From an uncultured Acidovorax sp. (GTDB taxonomy: Bacteria; Pseudomonadota; Gammaproteobacteria; Burkholderiales; Burkholderiaceae_C): a stretch of DNA of 64,000 nucleotides. Shown piece by piece: positions 23,862 through 34,240 of this stretch; positions within the stretch are counted from its first letter, which is position 1; every line of letters starts with the position of its first letter. The DNA is taken from contig CAJYKV010000004.1 of NCBI GenBank assembly GCA_913774955.1, forward strand, positions 1-64,000, read 5' to 3'. The translations under genes were made by a program, and so were the position numbers. The notes under the pieces were generated by a model. The model had not been told where the DNA came from, made no database searches, and was given only the letters and a program-made list of their open reading frames with translations.

Positions 23862-24365
23862 TCAGGACCCGCGCCGCACCCGCCGCAACTCGTCGATGAT
23901 CAGGCAGGCCGCGCCCACCGTGATCGCCGAGTCCGCCAGGTTGAAAGCCGGGAAGTGCCAGCCGCGCGCGTGGAAGTCGAGAAAATCCACCACGTAGCCG
24001 TGCATCATCCGGTCCACCACGTTGCCGATGGCGCCGCCCAGGATGCTGGAGAGCGCGAAGCAGAAGAGCTTCTGCCCCGGGTGCGCGCGCAGCTGCCAGA
24101 CGATGAAGAGCGCCGCCGCCACGCCGATGCCGGTGAACACCCAGCGCTGCCAGCCGCCCGCGTCCGCCAGGAACGAGAACGCCGCGCCGGTATTGTGCGC
24201 CCGCACGATGTTGAAGAAGCTGGTGACGTAGGTCGCATCGCCCAGGCGGTAATAGCCCAGGATCAGCGTCTTGGTGAACTGGTCGGCCACCAGGAGCAGC
24301 AGCGCCCAGGCCAGCCACGGCCAAAGGGCGCCGCCGCCCGCCGCCGTGTTGCCGCGGGCCGCCAT
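23862..24365 (-). CDS. lspA: Prolipoprotein signal peptidase (signal peptidase II)
   Basis: The 167-residue inner-membrane aspartic peptidase has four hydrophobic segments. The motif [17 protein letters not shown] carries the first catalytic Asp, and [12 protein letters not shown] carries the second. It removes lipoprotein signal peptides after diacylglyceryl transfer to the lipobox Cys. Its ATG overlaps the ileS stop codon by one base (TGATG), so it is translationally coupled as the last gene of ribF-ileS-lspA. Length is normal for the family. Confidence 0.95.
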   Translation of the reverse strand: MAARGNTAAGGGALWPWLAWALLLLVADQFTKTLILGYYRLGDATYVTSFFNIVRAHNTGAAFSFLADAGGWQRWVFTGIGVAAALFIVWQLRAHPGQKLFCFALSSILGGAIGNVVDRMMHGYVVDFLDFHARGWHFPAFNLADSAITVGAACLIIDELRRVRRGS

Positions 24366-27238
24366 CACGCGTGCTCCCGGTGCTCGCCGGCACCGAACAG
24401 GTTGCTGGTGCAGCGGCCGCACAGCGTCGGGTGCGCCGCATCGTGGCCCACGTCCGCGCGGTAGTGCCAGCAGCGCTCGCACTTGGTGTCGGTGCTGGGC
24501 CGCGCCGCGATGCCCACGGCGTCGCCCGAGGCCAGCTCGATCGCGGACGTGATGAAGACGAACTTCAGGTCGTCGCCCAGGCTCGCGAGCAGCGCATGGT
24601 CCTCCGGCGGCACGGTGAGCGTCACCACCGCCTGCAGCGAGGCGCCCACCTGGCCGGCCGCGCGCAGCGTCTCGATCTCCTTGTTCACCGCATCGCGCAG
24701 CGCGCGGATGCGCGACCACTTGGCGACCAGTGCCCCCTCGGCGCGCGGCAGGTCGGAATACGTCTCCAGGAAGATGCTCTCGGAGCTGCCGAACACCTTC
24801 CAGGCTTCTTCCGCCGTGAACGACAGGAAGGGCGCCATCCAGCGCAGCATCGCGTGCGTGATGTGCCAGAGCGCCGTCTGCGCGCTGCGGCGCGCGAGGC
24901 TCTTGGGTGCCGTGGTGTAGAGCCGGTCCTTCAGCACGTCGAGGTAGAAGCCGCCCAGGTCTTCGGAGCAGTAGAGCTGCAGCTTCGAGACCACCGGGTG
25001 GAACTCGTAGACTTGGTAGTGCGCCAGCACCTCGGCCTGGAACTCCGCGGCGCGCGTGAGCGCGTAGCGGTCGATCTCCAGCATCTGCTCGAACGGCACG
25101 GCGTCCGTGGCCGGATCGAAATCGCTCACGTTGGCCAGCAGGAAGCGCAGCGTGTTGCGGATGCGGCGGTAGGCATCCACCACGCGCGCGAGGATCTTGT
25201 CGTCGCCCGCGATGTCGCCCGAGTAGTCGCTCGCCGCCACCCACAGGCGGATGATCTCCGCGCCCAGCTTCTTGTTGATCTCCTGCGGATCGATGCCGTT
25301 GCCGAGCGACTTGCTCATCTTGCGGCCCTGGCTGTCCACCGTGAAGCCGTGCGTGAGCAGGCCCTTGTAGGGCGCGCGGTCGTACAGCGCGCAGGCCAGC
25401 AGCAGCGACGAGTGGAACCAGCCGCGGTGCTGGTCGTGGCCTTCCAGGTACAGGTCGGCCTCGGGGCCGCTGTCGTGGTGCACGCCCGGGTGCGTGCCGC
25501 GCAGCACGTGGAAGAAGGTGGAGCCCGAGTCGAACCACACCTCCAGGATGTCGGTGCTCTTGGTGTAGTGCGGCGCATCCTCGGCGCCGAGGATCTCTTC
25601 CACCGTCACGCGGCTCCAGGCCTCGATGCCGCCGGCCTCGACGATGTCGGCCGCCTGGTCGAGGATCTCCATGGTGCGTGGATGCAGCTCGCCCGAATCC
25701 TTGTGCAGGAAGAACGGGATCGGCACGCCCCAGCTGCGCTGGCGCGAGATGCACCAGTCGGGCCGGTTGGCGATCATGTCGTGCAGGCGCGCCTTGCCGT
25801 TCTCGGGGTAGAAGCTGGTGTGCTCGATGGCCGCGAGCGCCGTCTGGCGCAGCGTCTTCGGTGCCTTGTCCTTGGTGAAAACGCCTTCGCCTTCGTCCAT
25901 GCGGATGAACCACTGGGCGGCGGCGCGGTAGATCACGGGCGTCTTGTGGCGCCAGCAGTGCGGGTAGCTGTGGACGATGTCCTTGGTCGCCATCAGGCGG
26001 CCTGCGTTGCGCAGCGCCTCGATGACGACGGGCACGGCCTTCCAGATGTGCTGGCCGCCGAAGAGCGGGAAGTCGGCCGCGTAGGCGCCGTTGCCCTGCA
26101 CGGGGTTGAGGATCTCGTCCAGCGCCATGCCGTTGGCGCGGCAGGAGTTGAAATCCTCCAGGCCGTAGGCGGGCGAGGAGTGCACGATGCCGGTGCCGTC
26201 GTCGGCCGTGGCGTAGTCGGCGAGGAACACGGGCGCGAGGCGGCGGTAGCCGAAGCTGCCGTCCTCGCTCGCCACGTCGTACAGCGGATGCTCGAACTCC
26301 AGCCCGCCGAGCGCCTGGCCGGGCGCGGTGGCGAGCACGCGGCCTTCCAGCCCGTATCGCTGCAGGCACGACTCGACCAGCGGCTCGGCCAGCACCAGCA
26401 GGCCGCGCTCGGTCTCGACCAGCGCGAAGCGGATCTCCGGGTTCAGGTTCAGCGCCTGGTTGGCGGGAATGGTCCAGGCCGTGGTGGTCCAGATCACGAT
26501 GAATGCGTCGCGCGCCAGGGCCGGCAGGCCGAAGGCGGCCGCCAGCGCCTGCGGGTCATGCGCCTTGAAGGCCACGTCCAGCGTGGTGCTCTTCTTGTCC
26601 TGGTACTCGATCTCGAACTCGGCCAGCGACGAGCCGCAGTCGAAGCACCAGTACACGGGCTTGAGGCCGCGGTACACGAAGCCGCGCTCGATCACGCGCT
26701 TGAACGCGCGCAGCTCGCCGGCCTCGTTGGCGAAGTTCATCGTCTTGTAGGGGTTGTCCCATTCGCCCAGCACGCCCAGGCGCTGGAAGTCGCCCAGCTG
26801 CTGCGCGATCTGCTCGGTGGCGAAGGCGCGGCTCTTCGCCTGCATGTCGTCGCGCGAGAGGCTGCGGCCATGCTTCTTCTCGATCGCGTTCTCGATCGGC
26901 AGGCCGTGGCAGTCCCAGCCCGGCACGTAGAGCGCATCGAAGCCTTCCAGCTGGCGCGCCTTGGTGATCATGTCCTTGAGGATCTTGTTCACCGCGTGGC
27001 CCATGTGGATCTGGCCGTTGGCATAGGGCGGGCCGTCGTGCAGGATGAACTTCGGGGCGCCGCAGCGCGCGTCGCGCAGCTTCTTGTAGATGCCCTTGTC
27101 CTCCCACTCCTTCACCCAGCCCGGCTCGCGCTTGGGCAGGTCGCCGCGCATCGGGAAGGGGGTGTCGGGCAGGTTCAGCGTGGCGCGGTAATCGGTGCCG
27201 GGGCTGGCGTCAGGGGCGGAATGCGTGGTGTCGGACAT
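24365..27238 (-). CDS. ileS: Isoleucyl-tRNA synthetase
   Basis: The 957-residue class I synthetase charges tRNA-Ile. The HIGH motif appears as HMGH in [18 protein letters not shown], and the KMSKS motif in [10 protein letters not shown]. The C-terminus holds the zinc-binding cysteines CERCWHYR and CGRC. A long insertion with [16 protein letters not shown] marks the CP1 editing domain. The start [10 protein letters not shown] at 27238 is supported by the conserved segment that follows soon after. It is the middle gene of ribF-ileS-lspA, overlapping lspA by one base and separated from ribF by 156 bp. Confidence 0.97.
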   Translation of the reverse strand: MSDTTHSAPDASPGTDYRATLNLPDTPFPMRGDLPKREPGWVKEWEDKGIYKKLRDARCGAPKFILHDGPPYANGQIHMGHAVNKILKDMITKARQLEGFDALYVPGWDCHGLPIENAIEKKHGRSLSRDDMQAKSRAFATEQIAQQLGDFQRLGVLGEWDNPYKTMNFANEAGELRAFKRVIERGFVYRGLKPVYWCFDCGSSLAEFEIEYQDKKSTTLDVAFKAHDPQALAAAFGLPALARDAFIVIWTTTAWTIPANQALNLNPEIRFALVETERGLLVLAEPLVESCLQRYGLEGRVLATAPGQALGGLEFEHPLYDVASEDGSFGYRRLAPVFLADYATADDGTGIVHSSPAYGLEDFNSCRANGMALDEILNPVQGNGAYAADFPLFGGQHIWKAVPVVIEALRNAGRLMATKDIVHSYPHCWRHKTPVIYRAAAQWFIRMDEGEGVFTKDKAPKTLRQTALAAIEHTSFYPENGKARLHDMIANRPDWCISRQRSWGVPIPFFLHKDSGELHPRTMEILDQAADIVEAGGIEAWSRVTVEEILGAEDAPHYTKSTDILEVWFDSGSTFFHVLRGTHPGVHHDSGPEADLYLEGHDQHRGWFHSSLLLACALYDRAPYKGLLTHGFTVDSQGRKMSKSLGNGIDPQEINKKLGAEIIRLWVAASDYSGDIAGDDKILARVVDAYRRIRNTLRFLLANVSDFDPATDAVPFEQMLEIDRYALTRAAEFQAEVLAHYQVYEFHPVVSKLQLYCSEDLGGFYLDVLKDRLYTTAPKSLARRSAQTALWHITHAMLRWMAPFLSFTAEEAWKVFGSSESIFLETYSDLPRAEGALVAKWSRIRALRDAVNKEIETLRAAGQVGASLQAVVTLTVPPEDHALLASLGDDLKFVFITSAIELASGDAVGIAARPSTDTKCERCWHYRADVGHDAAHPTLCGRCTSNLFGAGEHREHA

Positions 27239-27394
27239 GGCTGGGCAGGGTGTGCCTGGCTGCCGGCGGATGCCGGGGCCGCCAGGGCGGAATGGGGCGG
27301 ATGAACGGAAGAGGGGAGGCTGCGCCGCAGGGCGCGGCACGGGTGCGAAGGTGCGGCGGATGCGGGCCCGGCAGGTGCGGAGCCCGCGCCGGCG

Positions 27395-28444
27395 TCAAAT
27401 TCGGTCGCGCGTGGTCTGGCGGCGGGTTTCCGTGTAGCTGGCCGCCGGGGTGGACGCGAAATACGCCCGCGCGTCCTCGCAATCCCGGGCGATGCCGGCG
27501 GTGAGGGCGTCGAGGCTGTCGTACTTCAGCTCGTCGTGCAGTTTGTGCAGGAGTTCCACGCGCACGATTTTACCGTAGGCCTCTTCCGTGCCGAGCGGGC
27601 GGGGCCACTCCAGGCAGTGGGTCTCCAGCAGCACGCGGCCGCCGTTGGCATCCTGAGGATCGAGCGAGGGGCGCACGCCCAGGTTGGCCACGCCGGGCAG
27701 CGGGCGTTCCGAGAGGCCATGCACCTGCACCACGAAGATGCCGGAGGCCGCGGGCTTCCAGTGGGCGAAGCGCAGGTTCAGCGTGCGGAAGCCGTCGCCC
27801 GCGCCCTCGGCGCTCGCGCCCAGCGCACGGCCGAGCTTGCGCCCGTGCACCACGTGCCCGCTGATCGCGTAGGGCCGGCCCAGCAGCGCCGCCGCGGCCT
27901 CCATGTCGCCGCGCGCCAGCGCCTCGCGCACGGCCGAGCTGGAGACGCGCAGTCCATGCACTTCATAACTGTTCATGCGCGCCACGTCGAAGCCGCGCTC
28001 GCGCCCCGCGGCGTCCAGCATGGCGTAGTCGCCCGCGCGCTGCGCGCCGAAGCGGAAGTCATCGCCCACCAGCACGTAGCGCGCACCCAGCCCGTGCACC
28101 AGCACGTCGTCGATGAAGGCCTGGGGCGGCTGGCGTGCCAGCCGCTCGTTGAAGGGCAGCACCACTGCCTGCTGCACGCCGCACCGCTGCAGTTCCTCGA
28201 GCTTGTCGCGCAGCGTGCCGATGCGCGCGGGCGCCAGCTCGGGCCGCCGCAGGGCGCTGGCGAAATAGTCGCGCGGATGGGGCTCGAAGGTGAGCACGCA
28301 GCTCTCCACGCCGCGGTGCGCGGCTTCGCTCGCGAGCAGCGCCAGCATGGCCTGGTGGCCGCGGTGCACACCGTCGAAATTGCCGATGGTGACCGCGCAG
28401 GCTGGGGCGATGCCGGGGTGGTGGAGGCCTCGGAAGATCTTCAT
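27395..28444 (-). CDS. ribF: Bifunctional riboflavin kinase/FAD synthetase
   Basis: The 349-residue cytoplasmic enzyme converts riboflavin to FMN and then FAD. The N-terminal FAD synthetase domain has TIGNFDGVHRGHQ (about 20-32) and VGDDFRFGAQRAGD. The C-terminal kinase domain has GRPYAISGHVVHGRKLGR and GVANLGVRPS. At 349 residues it is longer than E. coli RibF (313), with extra residues in the kinase domain and at the C-terminus. The order ribF-ileS-lspA is conserved in proteobacteria. The start at 28444 (MKIFRGL) fits the usual N-terminus; an in-frame upstream Met looks non-coding. Confidence 0.94.
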   Translation of the reverse strand: MKIFRGLHHPGIAPACAVTIGNFDGVHRGHQAMLALLASEAAHRGVESCVLTFEPHPRDYFASALRRPELAPARIGTLRDKLEELQRCGVQQAVVLPFNERLARQPPQAFIDDVLVHGLGARYVLVGDDFRFGAQRAGDYAMLDAAGRERGFDVARMNSYEVHGLRVSSSAVREALARGDMEAAAALLGRPYAISGHVVHGRKLGRALGASAEGAGDGFRTLNLRFAHWKPAASGIFVVQVHGLSERPLPGVANLGVRPSLDPQDANGGRVLLETHCLEWPRPLGTEEAYGKIVRVELLHKLHDELKYDSLDALTAGIARDCEDARAYFASTPAASYTETRRQTTRDRI

Positions 28445-28600
28445 CGGAATGCTAGGTTTTTGATAGCGTGCCACGCAGGTGCGCCAAGCGCTGGCCGCCA
28501 ATCCGTCATGATTTGGGAGTATATTGTGCGGCACGGGCCCCCGCGGGCGGCCCGCGAGACATCAGCGTTCCGAATCTTGTCGTGTTGCAAGGAGGGTGTT

Positions 28601-29158
28601 GTGAAGGTCTTGAAGCTGTCGGCCCAGGGGCTGCCGCAATCGTGGATTTCGCTCGAACAGGCGGTCACGCACTATGCCGCGGGCGAGGTGCGCTGGGAGT
28701 CCGGCGGGCCGATCGCGGTGTTCCGCGGCGGGCACAACGCGCTCACGGGCGAGCAGTCGGTGATCGAGGTCAACAGCATCATCGGCACCAAGGGCGTGCC
28801 GGGCATCAACCCCTTCGGCCTGCGGCCCGCGCTCACCAACGCCAAGCTGTTCGCCCGCGACCGCAACGTCTGCGCCTACTGCGGCGGCCACTTCCACGAG
28901 GAAGACCTCACGCGCGAGCACATCGTGCCCTTCGCACGCAACGGCGAGGACCACTGGATGAACGTGGTCACCGCCTGCCGCGCCTGCAACCACCGGAAGG
29001 GTCCGCGCACGCCCGAGCAGGCGCACATGCCGCTGCTCTACACCCCCTACGTGCCCAGCCTGTGGGAAGACTTCATCCTGCGCAACCGGCGCATCCTCGC
29101 CGACCAGATGGAGTTCCTCATGGCGCACGTTCCGAAATCCTCCCGGCTGCTGAGCTGA
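28601..29158 (+). CDS. HNH endonuclease-family protein (GTG start)
   Basis: The 185-residue protein has an HNH nuclease domain at about 88-140: CAYCGG, then REHIVPFARNGEDHWMN, then CRACNHRKG. This gives the His-Asn-His core plus four zinc-binding cysteines. The start is a GTG at 28601 with a strong GGAGG site at 28591-28595; no in-frame ATG occurs before the conserved part. Single-domain HNH proteins of this type are widespread in proteobacteria and their role is mostly unknown. It is divergent from ribF and is not next to phage or restriction genes, so a defence role is not supported. Confidence 0.85.
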   Translation: MKVLKLSAQGLPQSWISLEQAVTHYAAGEVRWESGGPIAVFRGGHNALTGEQSVIEVNSIIGTKGVPGINPFGLRPALTNAKLFARDRNVCAYCGGHFHEEDLTREHIVPFARNGEDHWMNVVTACRACNHRKGPRTPEQAHMPLLYTPYVPSLWEDFILRNRRILADQMEFLMAHVPKSSRLLS

Positions 29159-29413
29159 TCCGTTGGCGGCCGCATCGGGCCGTCCGGGCCGTCCGGGCCG
29201 GACGGCGGCGCGGTTCCGCCACGCGGGCGGTGCGCGCACGGTGGCGTGCTCAGGGCATTCCCGCTTCCGCGGCGGCCGTGGCCGCCGCCATAATCGCCGG
29301 CCGCCCCTGCGGCGCCGCACCCTTCACCGGCGGCCCCGCATGTAGGGCCCGTTCCCGTTTCCGTTCGCTCGTTTTTTCCGTTCCCTCTTCCCTTCTCACC
29401 GGACACCGAACCC

Positions 29414-30475
29414 ATGCGCCACGCCGCCGATTCCGCCCTCGCTCCCTCCGTGCCTTCCGTGTCCCTGTCTCCGGCCGGAACCCTGCGCCGCCACGGCCTG
29501 GCCACCATCGCCGTGGCCGCCGTGGCTGCCATCGCCGGCCTGGCCGCGGGTGCCGCCCAGGCCCAGCAGGGCAAGGAGGTGAAGCTGGGCTATGCCCTGG
29601 CCGTCAATTCGCACTACGGCGCGGCCGCGCAGGCCTGGGCCGACACGGTGGAGAAGGGCACGAACGGCGCCTTCAAGTTCAAGCAGTTTCCCTCCAGCGC
29701 GCTCGGCGGCGAACGTGAGCTGATCGAGGGCCTGCAGCTCGGCACGGTGGAGGCGGTGATCGTCTCCACCGGCGCCCTGAGCAACTTCGTGCCCGACGTC
29801 GGCGTGGTGGACATTCCCTTCCTGTTCCGGGACACCGCCCACGCCCGCAGCGTGCTCGACGGCGCCTTCGGCCAGGAGCTGCTGGGCAAGTTCCAGAAGC
29901 GCGGCCTGATCGCGCTGGCCTGGGGCGAGCAGGGCTTCCGCCACCTCACCAACAACAAGCACCCGGTGAAGACGCCGGCCGATCTCAAGGGCCTGAAGAT
30001 CCGTGTGACGGAGAACCCGGTCCACATCACCGCCTTCCGCACGCTCGGTGCCTCGCCCACGCCCATGTCCTGGCCCGAGGTGATCGGCGCGCTGCAGCAG
30101 GGCACGATCGACGGGCAGGAGAACCCGATGTCGGTGACCGTCTCGGCCAAGCTGCCGCAGGTGCAGAAGTACCTCTCGCTCACCGGCCACGTGTACGCCC
30201 CGATGGCGCTCATCGTCTCGCCCAACTTCTGGGGCAGCCTGAACGACGCGCAGAAGGCCGCCTTCACGCAGGGCGCCAAGGCCGGCGCACAGGCCTCCCG
30301 CAAGTTCGTGGACGACGTCGAGCAGAAGGGCCTGGCCGAGGTCAAGGCCGCCGGCATGCAGGTGGAGGAATCGGTGGACAAGGCCGCCTTCCAGAAGGCG
30401 CTGGAGCCCGCCTACAAGCAGTACGCCGCCAAGTTCGGCCAGAAGACGCTCGACCAGATCACCAGCGCCAAGTAA
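29414..30475 (+). CDS. dctP: TRAP transporter solute-binding protein DctP
   Basis: The 353-residue periplasmic receptor has an N-terminal signal sequence ending near AAGAAQAQQ (about residue 52). The DctP motifs are clear: GYALAVNSHYG, FPSSALGGERELIEGLQLGTVEAV, DIPFLFRD, and MSWPEVIGALQQGTIDGQENP. It would bind a C4-dicarboxylate or related organic acid and deliver it to the DctQM permease encoded directly downstream. The signal peptide is unusually long because of about 27 extra N-terminal residues; a later start is possible but no better ATG is seen. Confidence 0.9.
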   Translation: MRHAADSALAPSVPSVSLSPAGTLRRHGLATIAVAAVAAIAGLAAGAAQAQQGKEVKLGYALAVNSHYGAAAQAWADTVEKGTNGAFKFKQFPSSALGGERELIEGLQLGTVEAVIVSTGALSNFVPDVGVVDIPFLFRDTAHARSVLDGAFGQELLGKFQKRGLIALAWGEQGFRHLTNNKHPVKTPADLKGLKIRVTENPVHITAFRTLGASPTPMSWPEVIGALQQGTIDGQENPMSVTVSAKLPQVQKYLSLTGHVYAPMALIVSPNFWGSLNDAQKAAFTQGAKAGAQASRKFVDDVEQKGLAEVKAAGMQVEESVDKAAFQKALEPAYKQYAAKFGQKTLDQITSAK

Positions 30476-30658
30476 GCCCCCGCGATGCGCAGGGCGGCGC
30501 GAGCCTGCCGCCTTGCGCGCCGCCCTGCCGGTACTGCCGGCGCGGCGCATCGGCCAGCCCCGGCAGCGCCGTTCTTTCCGACCGGTGAACCGCCCCTGCA
30601 CGGCCATGCGCCATCCGGCCGTGTTCCTTTCCCATCCCCCGTTCCGCTTCCAACGCCC

Positions 30659-31174
30659 ATGCTCCGACGCTTCGAGCACGCCCTCGTGGCCTGCAACCGC
30701 TGGCTCCTCATCCTCCTGCTGCTGGCCATGGCCTGCATCGTCTTCGCCAACGTGGTGCTGCGCTACACCACGGGCGATTCCATCGTCTGGGCCGAGGAGG
30801 TGGCGCGCCACCTGATGATCTGGGGCACCTTCCTGGGCGCGGGACTGGTGCTGCGCTTCGGCGGGCACGTGGCGATCGACAACCTGCACCACGTCGCCGG
30901 CGAGCGCGGCGCGCGGGCCCTGCGGGCCTTCATCGTGGTGGCGCTGGGCGTGTTCTTCCTCGCGATGGCGTGGTTCTCGGTGCAGTACGTCTGGGCCACG
31001 CGCTTCCAGACCACGCCGGCCACCGACATTCCGTTCGCATGGATCTACGCGGCCATGCCCGCGGGCTTCCTGCTGCTGTTCGTGCACCTCCTGTTCATGG
31101 CACGCGGCTATGTGCTGGGTGGGCGCTACGTCGAATCCGACGAGATGGACGCCGAATCGGCGGCCTCGCTGTGA
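30659..31174 (+). CDS. dctQ: TRAP transporter small permease DctQ
   Basis: The 171-residue membrane protein has four hydrophobic segments. It includes FANVVLRYTTGDSIVWAEEVARH and LMIWGTFLGAGLVLRFGGHV, which define the DctQ family. It pairs with DctM in the sodium-driven TRAP permease. The ATG at 30659 leads directly into TM1. The 183 bp between dctP and dctQ contains no recognisable gene, which is long for this operon. Confidence 0.9.
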   Translation: MLRRFEHALVACNRWLLILLLLAMACIVFANVVLRYTTGDSIVWAEEVARHLMIWGTFLGAGLVLRFGGHVAIDNLHHVAGERGARALRAFIVVALGVFFLAMAWFSVQYVWATRFQTTPATDIPFAWIYAAMPAGFLLLFVHLLFMARGYVLGGRYVESDEMDAESAASL

Positions 31175-31204
31175 CGGCCCGGGCACGCACAAGGAACTGA
31201 CGCC

Positions 31205-32488
31205 ATGGCACTCACCCTTTTCGTTTCCGCCATCGTGCTGATGGCGCTGGGTTTCCCGGTCGCCTTCGCGCTCGCGATGTCGGCCTCCATCGCCGTCTTC
31301 GTCGGCGGGCGCTATCCGCAGCTCATCGTCTTCAAGGAGATGTTCACGGGCATCGACAGCTTCCCGCTGATGGCCGTGCCGTTCTTCATCCTCGCGGCCG
31401 AGATCATGTCCGGCGGCGCGCTCACCGTGGTGCTGCTGCGCTTCGCGGCGCAATTCGTCGGGCACCTGCGCGGCGGCCTCGGGCATGCCAACATCCTCTC
31501 GCTCACGCTCTTCTCGGGCATCTCCGGCTCGGCCCTGGCCGATGCGGCCGGCCCCGGTTCGATGATGGTGAAGATGATGGACAAGGCCGGCTATTCGCGC
31601 GCCTACGCGGCAGCGCTCACGGCCAGCACCGCCATCGTCGGGCCGATCATTCCGCCCTCGATCATCATGATCATCTACGCGCTGCAGGACGAGCAGGTCT
31701 CGGTGGGCGGGCTCTTCATCGCGGGCTTCGCTCCGGGCATCCTCATCGCCGTGGCGATGGCGATCGTCAACTGGCGCGTCTGCGTGCAGCGCGACTACCG
31801 CTCGCGCGAGCCGCGCCCCACGGGCCGCGAAATGCTCTCCAACAGCATCCGCGCCATTCCCGCGCTGATGCTGGTGGTGCTGATCCTGGTCGGCATCCGC
31901 TTCGGCATCTTCACGCCCACCGAAGCCTCGGTGGTGGCGGTGTTCTACGCGCTGGTGTGCGGCAAGTGGATCTACCGCACGCTGGAGTGGAAGGCGCTGC
32001 CGCACATCGCGGCGCGCTCGGCGCTGCTCACGGCCTCGGTGCTGCTGGTGGTGGCGGCCTCGGCCGCCTTCGCCTGGGTGCTCACCATCGAAGGCATTCC
32101 GCAGCAGCTCGCGCAGACCATCGTCGGCTGGGACCTGTCGCCCGTCACCTTCCTGATCGCGGTGAACATCCTGCTGCTGCTCTTCGGCATCTTCATGGAG
32201 CCGCTGCCCGGCGTGATGATCCTGGTGCCCATCCTCGCGCCGATCGCGAGCGCCCTGGGCATCGACCCGATCCATTTCGCGATGGTGGTGATCGTCAACC
32301 TCACGCTCGGCATGATCACGCCGCCGGTGGGCGGGTTGCTGTTCGTCACCTCGGTGGCCACCAAGGTGCCATTGGCGGCGCTCACTCGCGAGTTGCCGCC
32401 GTTCCTGGTGGCGCACCTGATCGTGCTGGCGCTGCTGACTTTCGTGCCCGCCATCTCCACTTGGCTGCCGCATGCGCTCGGTTTCTGA
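31205..32488 (+). CDS. dctM: TRAP transporter large permease DctM
   Basis: The 427-residue protein has about twelve membrane helices and the DctM hallmarks ALGFPVAFALAMSAS, SLTLFSGISGSALADAAGPGSMMVKMM, and MITPPVGGLLFVTSV. It forms the transport channel that couples substrate uptake to the sodium gradient. It starts 31 bp after dctQ and completes a dctPQM cluster. The substrate is unknown. Confidence 0.93.
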   Translation: MALTLFVSAIVLMALGFPVAFALAMSASIAVFVGGRYPQLIVFKEMFTGIDSFPLMAVPFFILAAEIMSGGALTVVLLRFAAQFVGHLRGGLGHANILSLTLFSGISGSALADAAGPGSMMVKMMDKAGYSRAYAAALTASTAIVGPIIPPSIIMIIYALQDEQVSVGGLFIAGFAPGILIAVAMAIVNWRVCVQRDYRSREPRPTGREMLSNSIRAIPALMLVVLILVGIRFGIFTPTEASVVAVFYALVCGKWIYRTLEWKALPHIAARSALLTASVLLVVAASAAFAWVLTIEGIPQQLAQTIVGWDLSPVTFLIAVNILLLLFGIFMEPLPGVMILVPILAPIASALGIDPIHFAMVVIVNLTLGMITPPVGGLLFVTSVATKVPLAALTRELPPFLVAHLIVLALLTFVPAISTWLPHALGF

Positions 32489-32655
32489 ATTTCCAGACAC
32501 GGTACGCCCTGGCAGCCCCAGCATCGGGAGCCGAATGCATGCAAAAGGCGAATGGCAGGCATGCTGATTATTTTTTGTCGAAGATGAATTAATTTATTAC
32601 ATCTCTGGCAGGATGCGGAATCTGCACGGATGAGTTGCAGTTTCCGGAGATGTCC

Positions 32656-34209
32656 ATGCCCCTTGCCCGATCCCTCACACTGGCACAGAAACTGACTGCG
32701 CTCGTGGCTTTTCTTCTGGCGGTGCTGCTGCTCGTGGGGGTGACGGGCCTCGTGCAGCTGCGCAATGTGAGCGCGGCGCAGCGGGAGATGTTCACCCACT
32801 CCGTGGTGCCATTGCGCAAGGTGGTGGATGGCGGGCGGCAGGCGGCGGTGCATTTCCGCCGCATGTATCCATTCATCCTCAAGACGGACGCGAAATCGCG
32901 CGAGGAAACGCTCTCCCTCAACCAGCAGTCGGAGCAGGCGGTGCTCGATGCCATCGGCCTGCTGCGGCAGCCGGACTCCAGCACGGAGCTGCGTTCGATC
33001 GGGCAGAAGCTGGCGGACACCTGGAGCCGCTACAAGGCCTCCGTGGCGAAGCTGCAGGAGGCCGCCCGGGCCGGCGATGCCGAAGCGGCGATGGCCGAGC
33101 TGAACACCTCCACCGATCGCCTGCACGTCGAGGTGCGCAACCTGCTGCTGGAGGCCGGCAAGCTGCAGGAGCAGCAGGCGCACGGCGAGACGGAGAGCGT
33201 CGCGGAATCCGTCGACCGCACGCTCCTCACGGTGTCCTTGCTGATCGTGGCCGGTACGGCGCTCGGGGTGGCGCTCGGCTGGGGGATGATCCGCTCGGTG
33301 CTGCGCCAGCTCGGGGGCGACCCGGCGCAGGCGGCGGCGATCGCACGGCAGATCGCCGCCGGCGACCTGCGCGAGACGTTCTCGGCCCGCGCCGGCGACA
33401 CCTCCAGCCTGATCCACCATCTGGCGGCCATGCGGCTGCAGTTGGCGCAGGTGATCGGGCAGGTCCGGCAGTCCGCCGACACCGTCTCCCAGGCCTCCGT
33501 GGAGATCTCCGCGGGCACGAACGATCTGTCGGCCCGCACCGAGCAGCAGGCCGCGGCGCTGGAGGAGACGGCTGCATCGATGGAGCATCTGGGCACCTCT
33601 TCGCGCCAGAACGCCGACAGCGCCCGCCAGGCCAATCAGCTGGCCCTCTGCGCCAGCCAGGTGGCCGTGCGCGGAGGCGAGGTCGTGGCCGAGGTCGTGC
33701 AGACCATGCACGGCATCAACGAATCCAGCCGCAAGATCGCGGACATCATCGGGGTGATCGATTCCATCGCGTTCCAGACCAACATCCTGGCGCTCAACGC
33801 GGCGGTGGAAGCGGCGCGCGCCGGCGAGCAGGGCCGGGGCTTCGCCGTCGTGGCCGGCGAGGTGCGGGCGCTGGCCCAGCGCAGCGCCCAGGCCGCGCGG
33901 GAGATCAAGGAACTGATCGGCGCCAGCGTCGAGCGCGTGGGCGAGGGGTCGCACCTCGTGGACAAGGCCGGGACCACCATGGCCGAGGTGGTTTCCGCGA
34001 TCCAGCGCGTGACCGGCCTGATGAGCGAGATCAGCGCCGCCAGCAGCGCCCAGAGCGATGGTGTCGCCCAGGTCGGCGAAGCGGTGGTCGTGATGGACCG
34101 GGGCACGCAGCAGAATGCAGCGCTGGTGGAGCAGAGCGCGGCGGCCGCCCAGTCCATGCAGCAGCAGGCTGCACAACTCGTGCGGGCGGTGGACGTGTTC
34201 CGGACCTGA
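32656..34209 (+). CDS. Methyl-accepting chemotaxis protein
   Basis: The 517-residue receptor has a first membrane helix at about 13-32, a periplasmic four-helix-bundle-type sensor to about 195, a second helix at about 196-216, a HAMP region, and a signalling domain. The signalling tip reads [20 protein letters not shown] followed by [22 protein letters not shown]. It lacks a C-terminal NWETF-like CheR pentapeptide. The ATG at 32656 has CGGAG 6 bp upstream; 32650 and a TTG at 32635 are alternatives. The preceding 60 bp are unusually AT-rich. The ligand is unknown, although the neighbouring TRAP operon suggests an organic acid. Confidence 0.9.
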   Translation: MPLARSLTLAQKLTALVAFLLAVLLLVGVTGLVQLRNVSAAQREMFTHSVVPLRKVVDGGRQAAVHFRRMYPFILKTDAKSREETLSLNQQSEQAVLDAIGLLRQPDSSTELRSIGQKLADTWSRYKASVAKLQEAARAGDAEAAMAELNTSTDRLHVEVRNLLLEAGKLQEQQAHGETESVAESVDRTLLTVSLLIVAGTALGVALGWGMIRSVLRQLGGDPAQAAAIARQIAAGDLRETFSARAGDTSSLIHHLAAMRLQLAQVIGQVRQSADTVSQASVEISAGTNDLSARTEQQAAALEETAASMEHLGTSSRQNADSARQANQLALCASQVAVRGGEVVAEVVQTMHGINESSRKIADIIGVIDSIAFQTNILALNAAVEAARAGEQGRGFAVVAGEVRALAQRSAQAAREIKELIGASVERVGEGSHLVDKAGTTMAEVVSAIQRVTGLMSEISAASSAQSDGVAQVGEAVVVMDRGTQQNAALVEQSAAAAQSMQQQAAQLVRAVDVFRT

Positions 34210-34240
34210 GCGGCCCGGCTGGCTCTCTTCTTCCTGTCTC

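Noticed and set aside
24371-27304. A plus-strand frame of 977 codons opposite ileS
   Set aside because: It is the mirror of the secure isoleucyl-tRNA synthetase gene and shows no domain.
28601-29158. HNH protein considered as part of a defence or mobile island
   Set aside because: The neighbours are ribF and a TRAP operon; there are no methylase, integrase, phage genes or flanking repeats.
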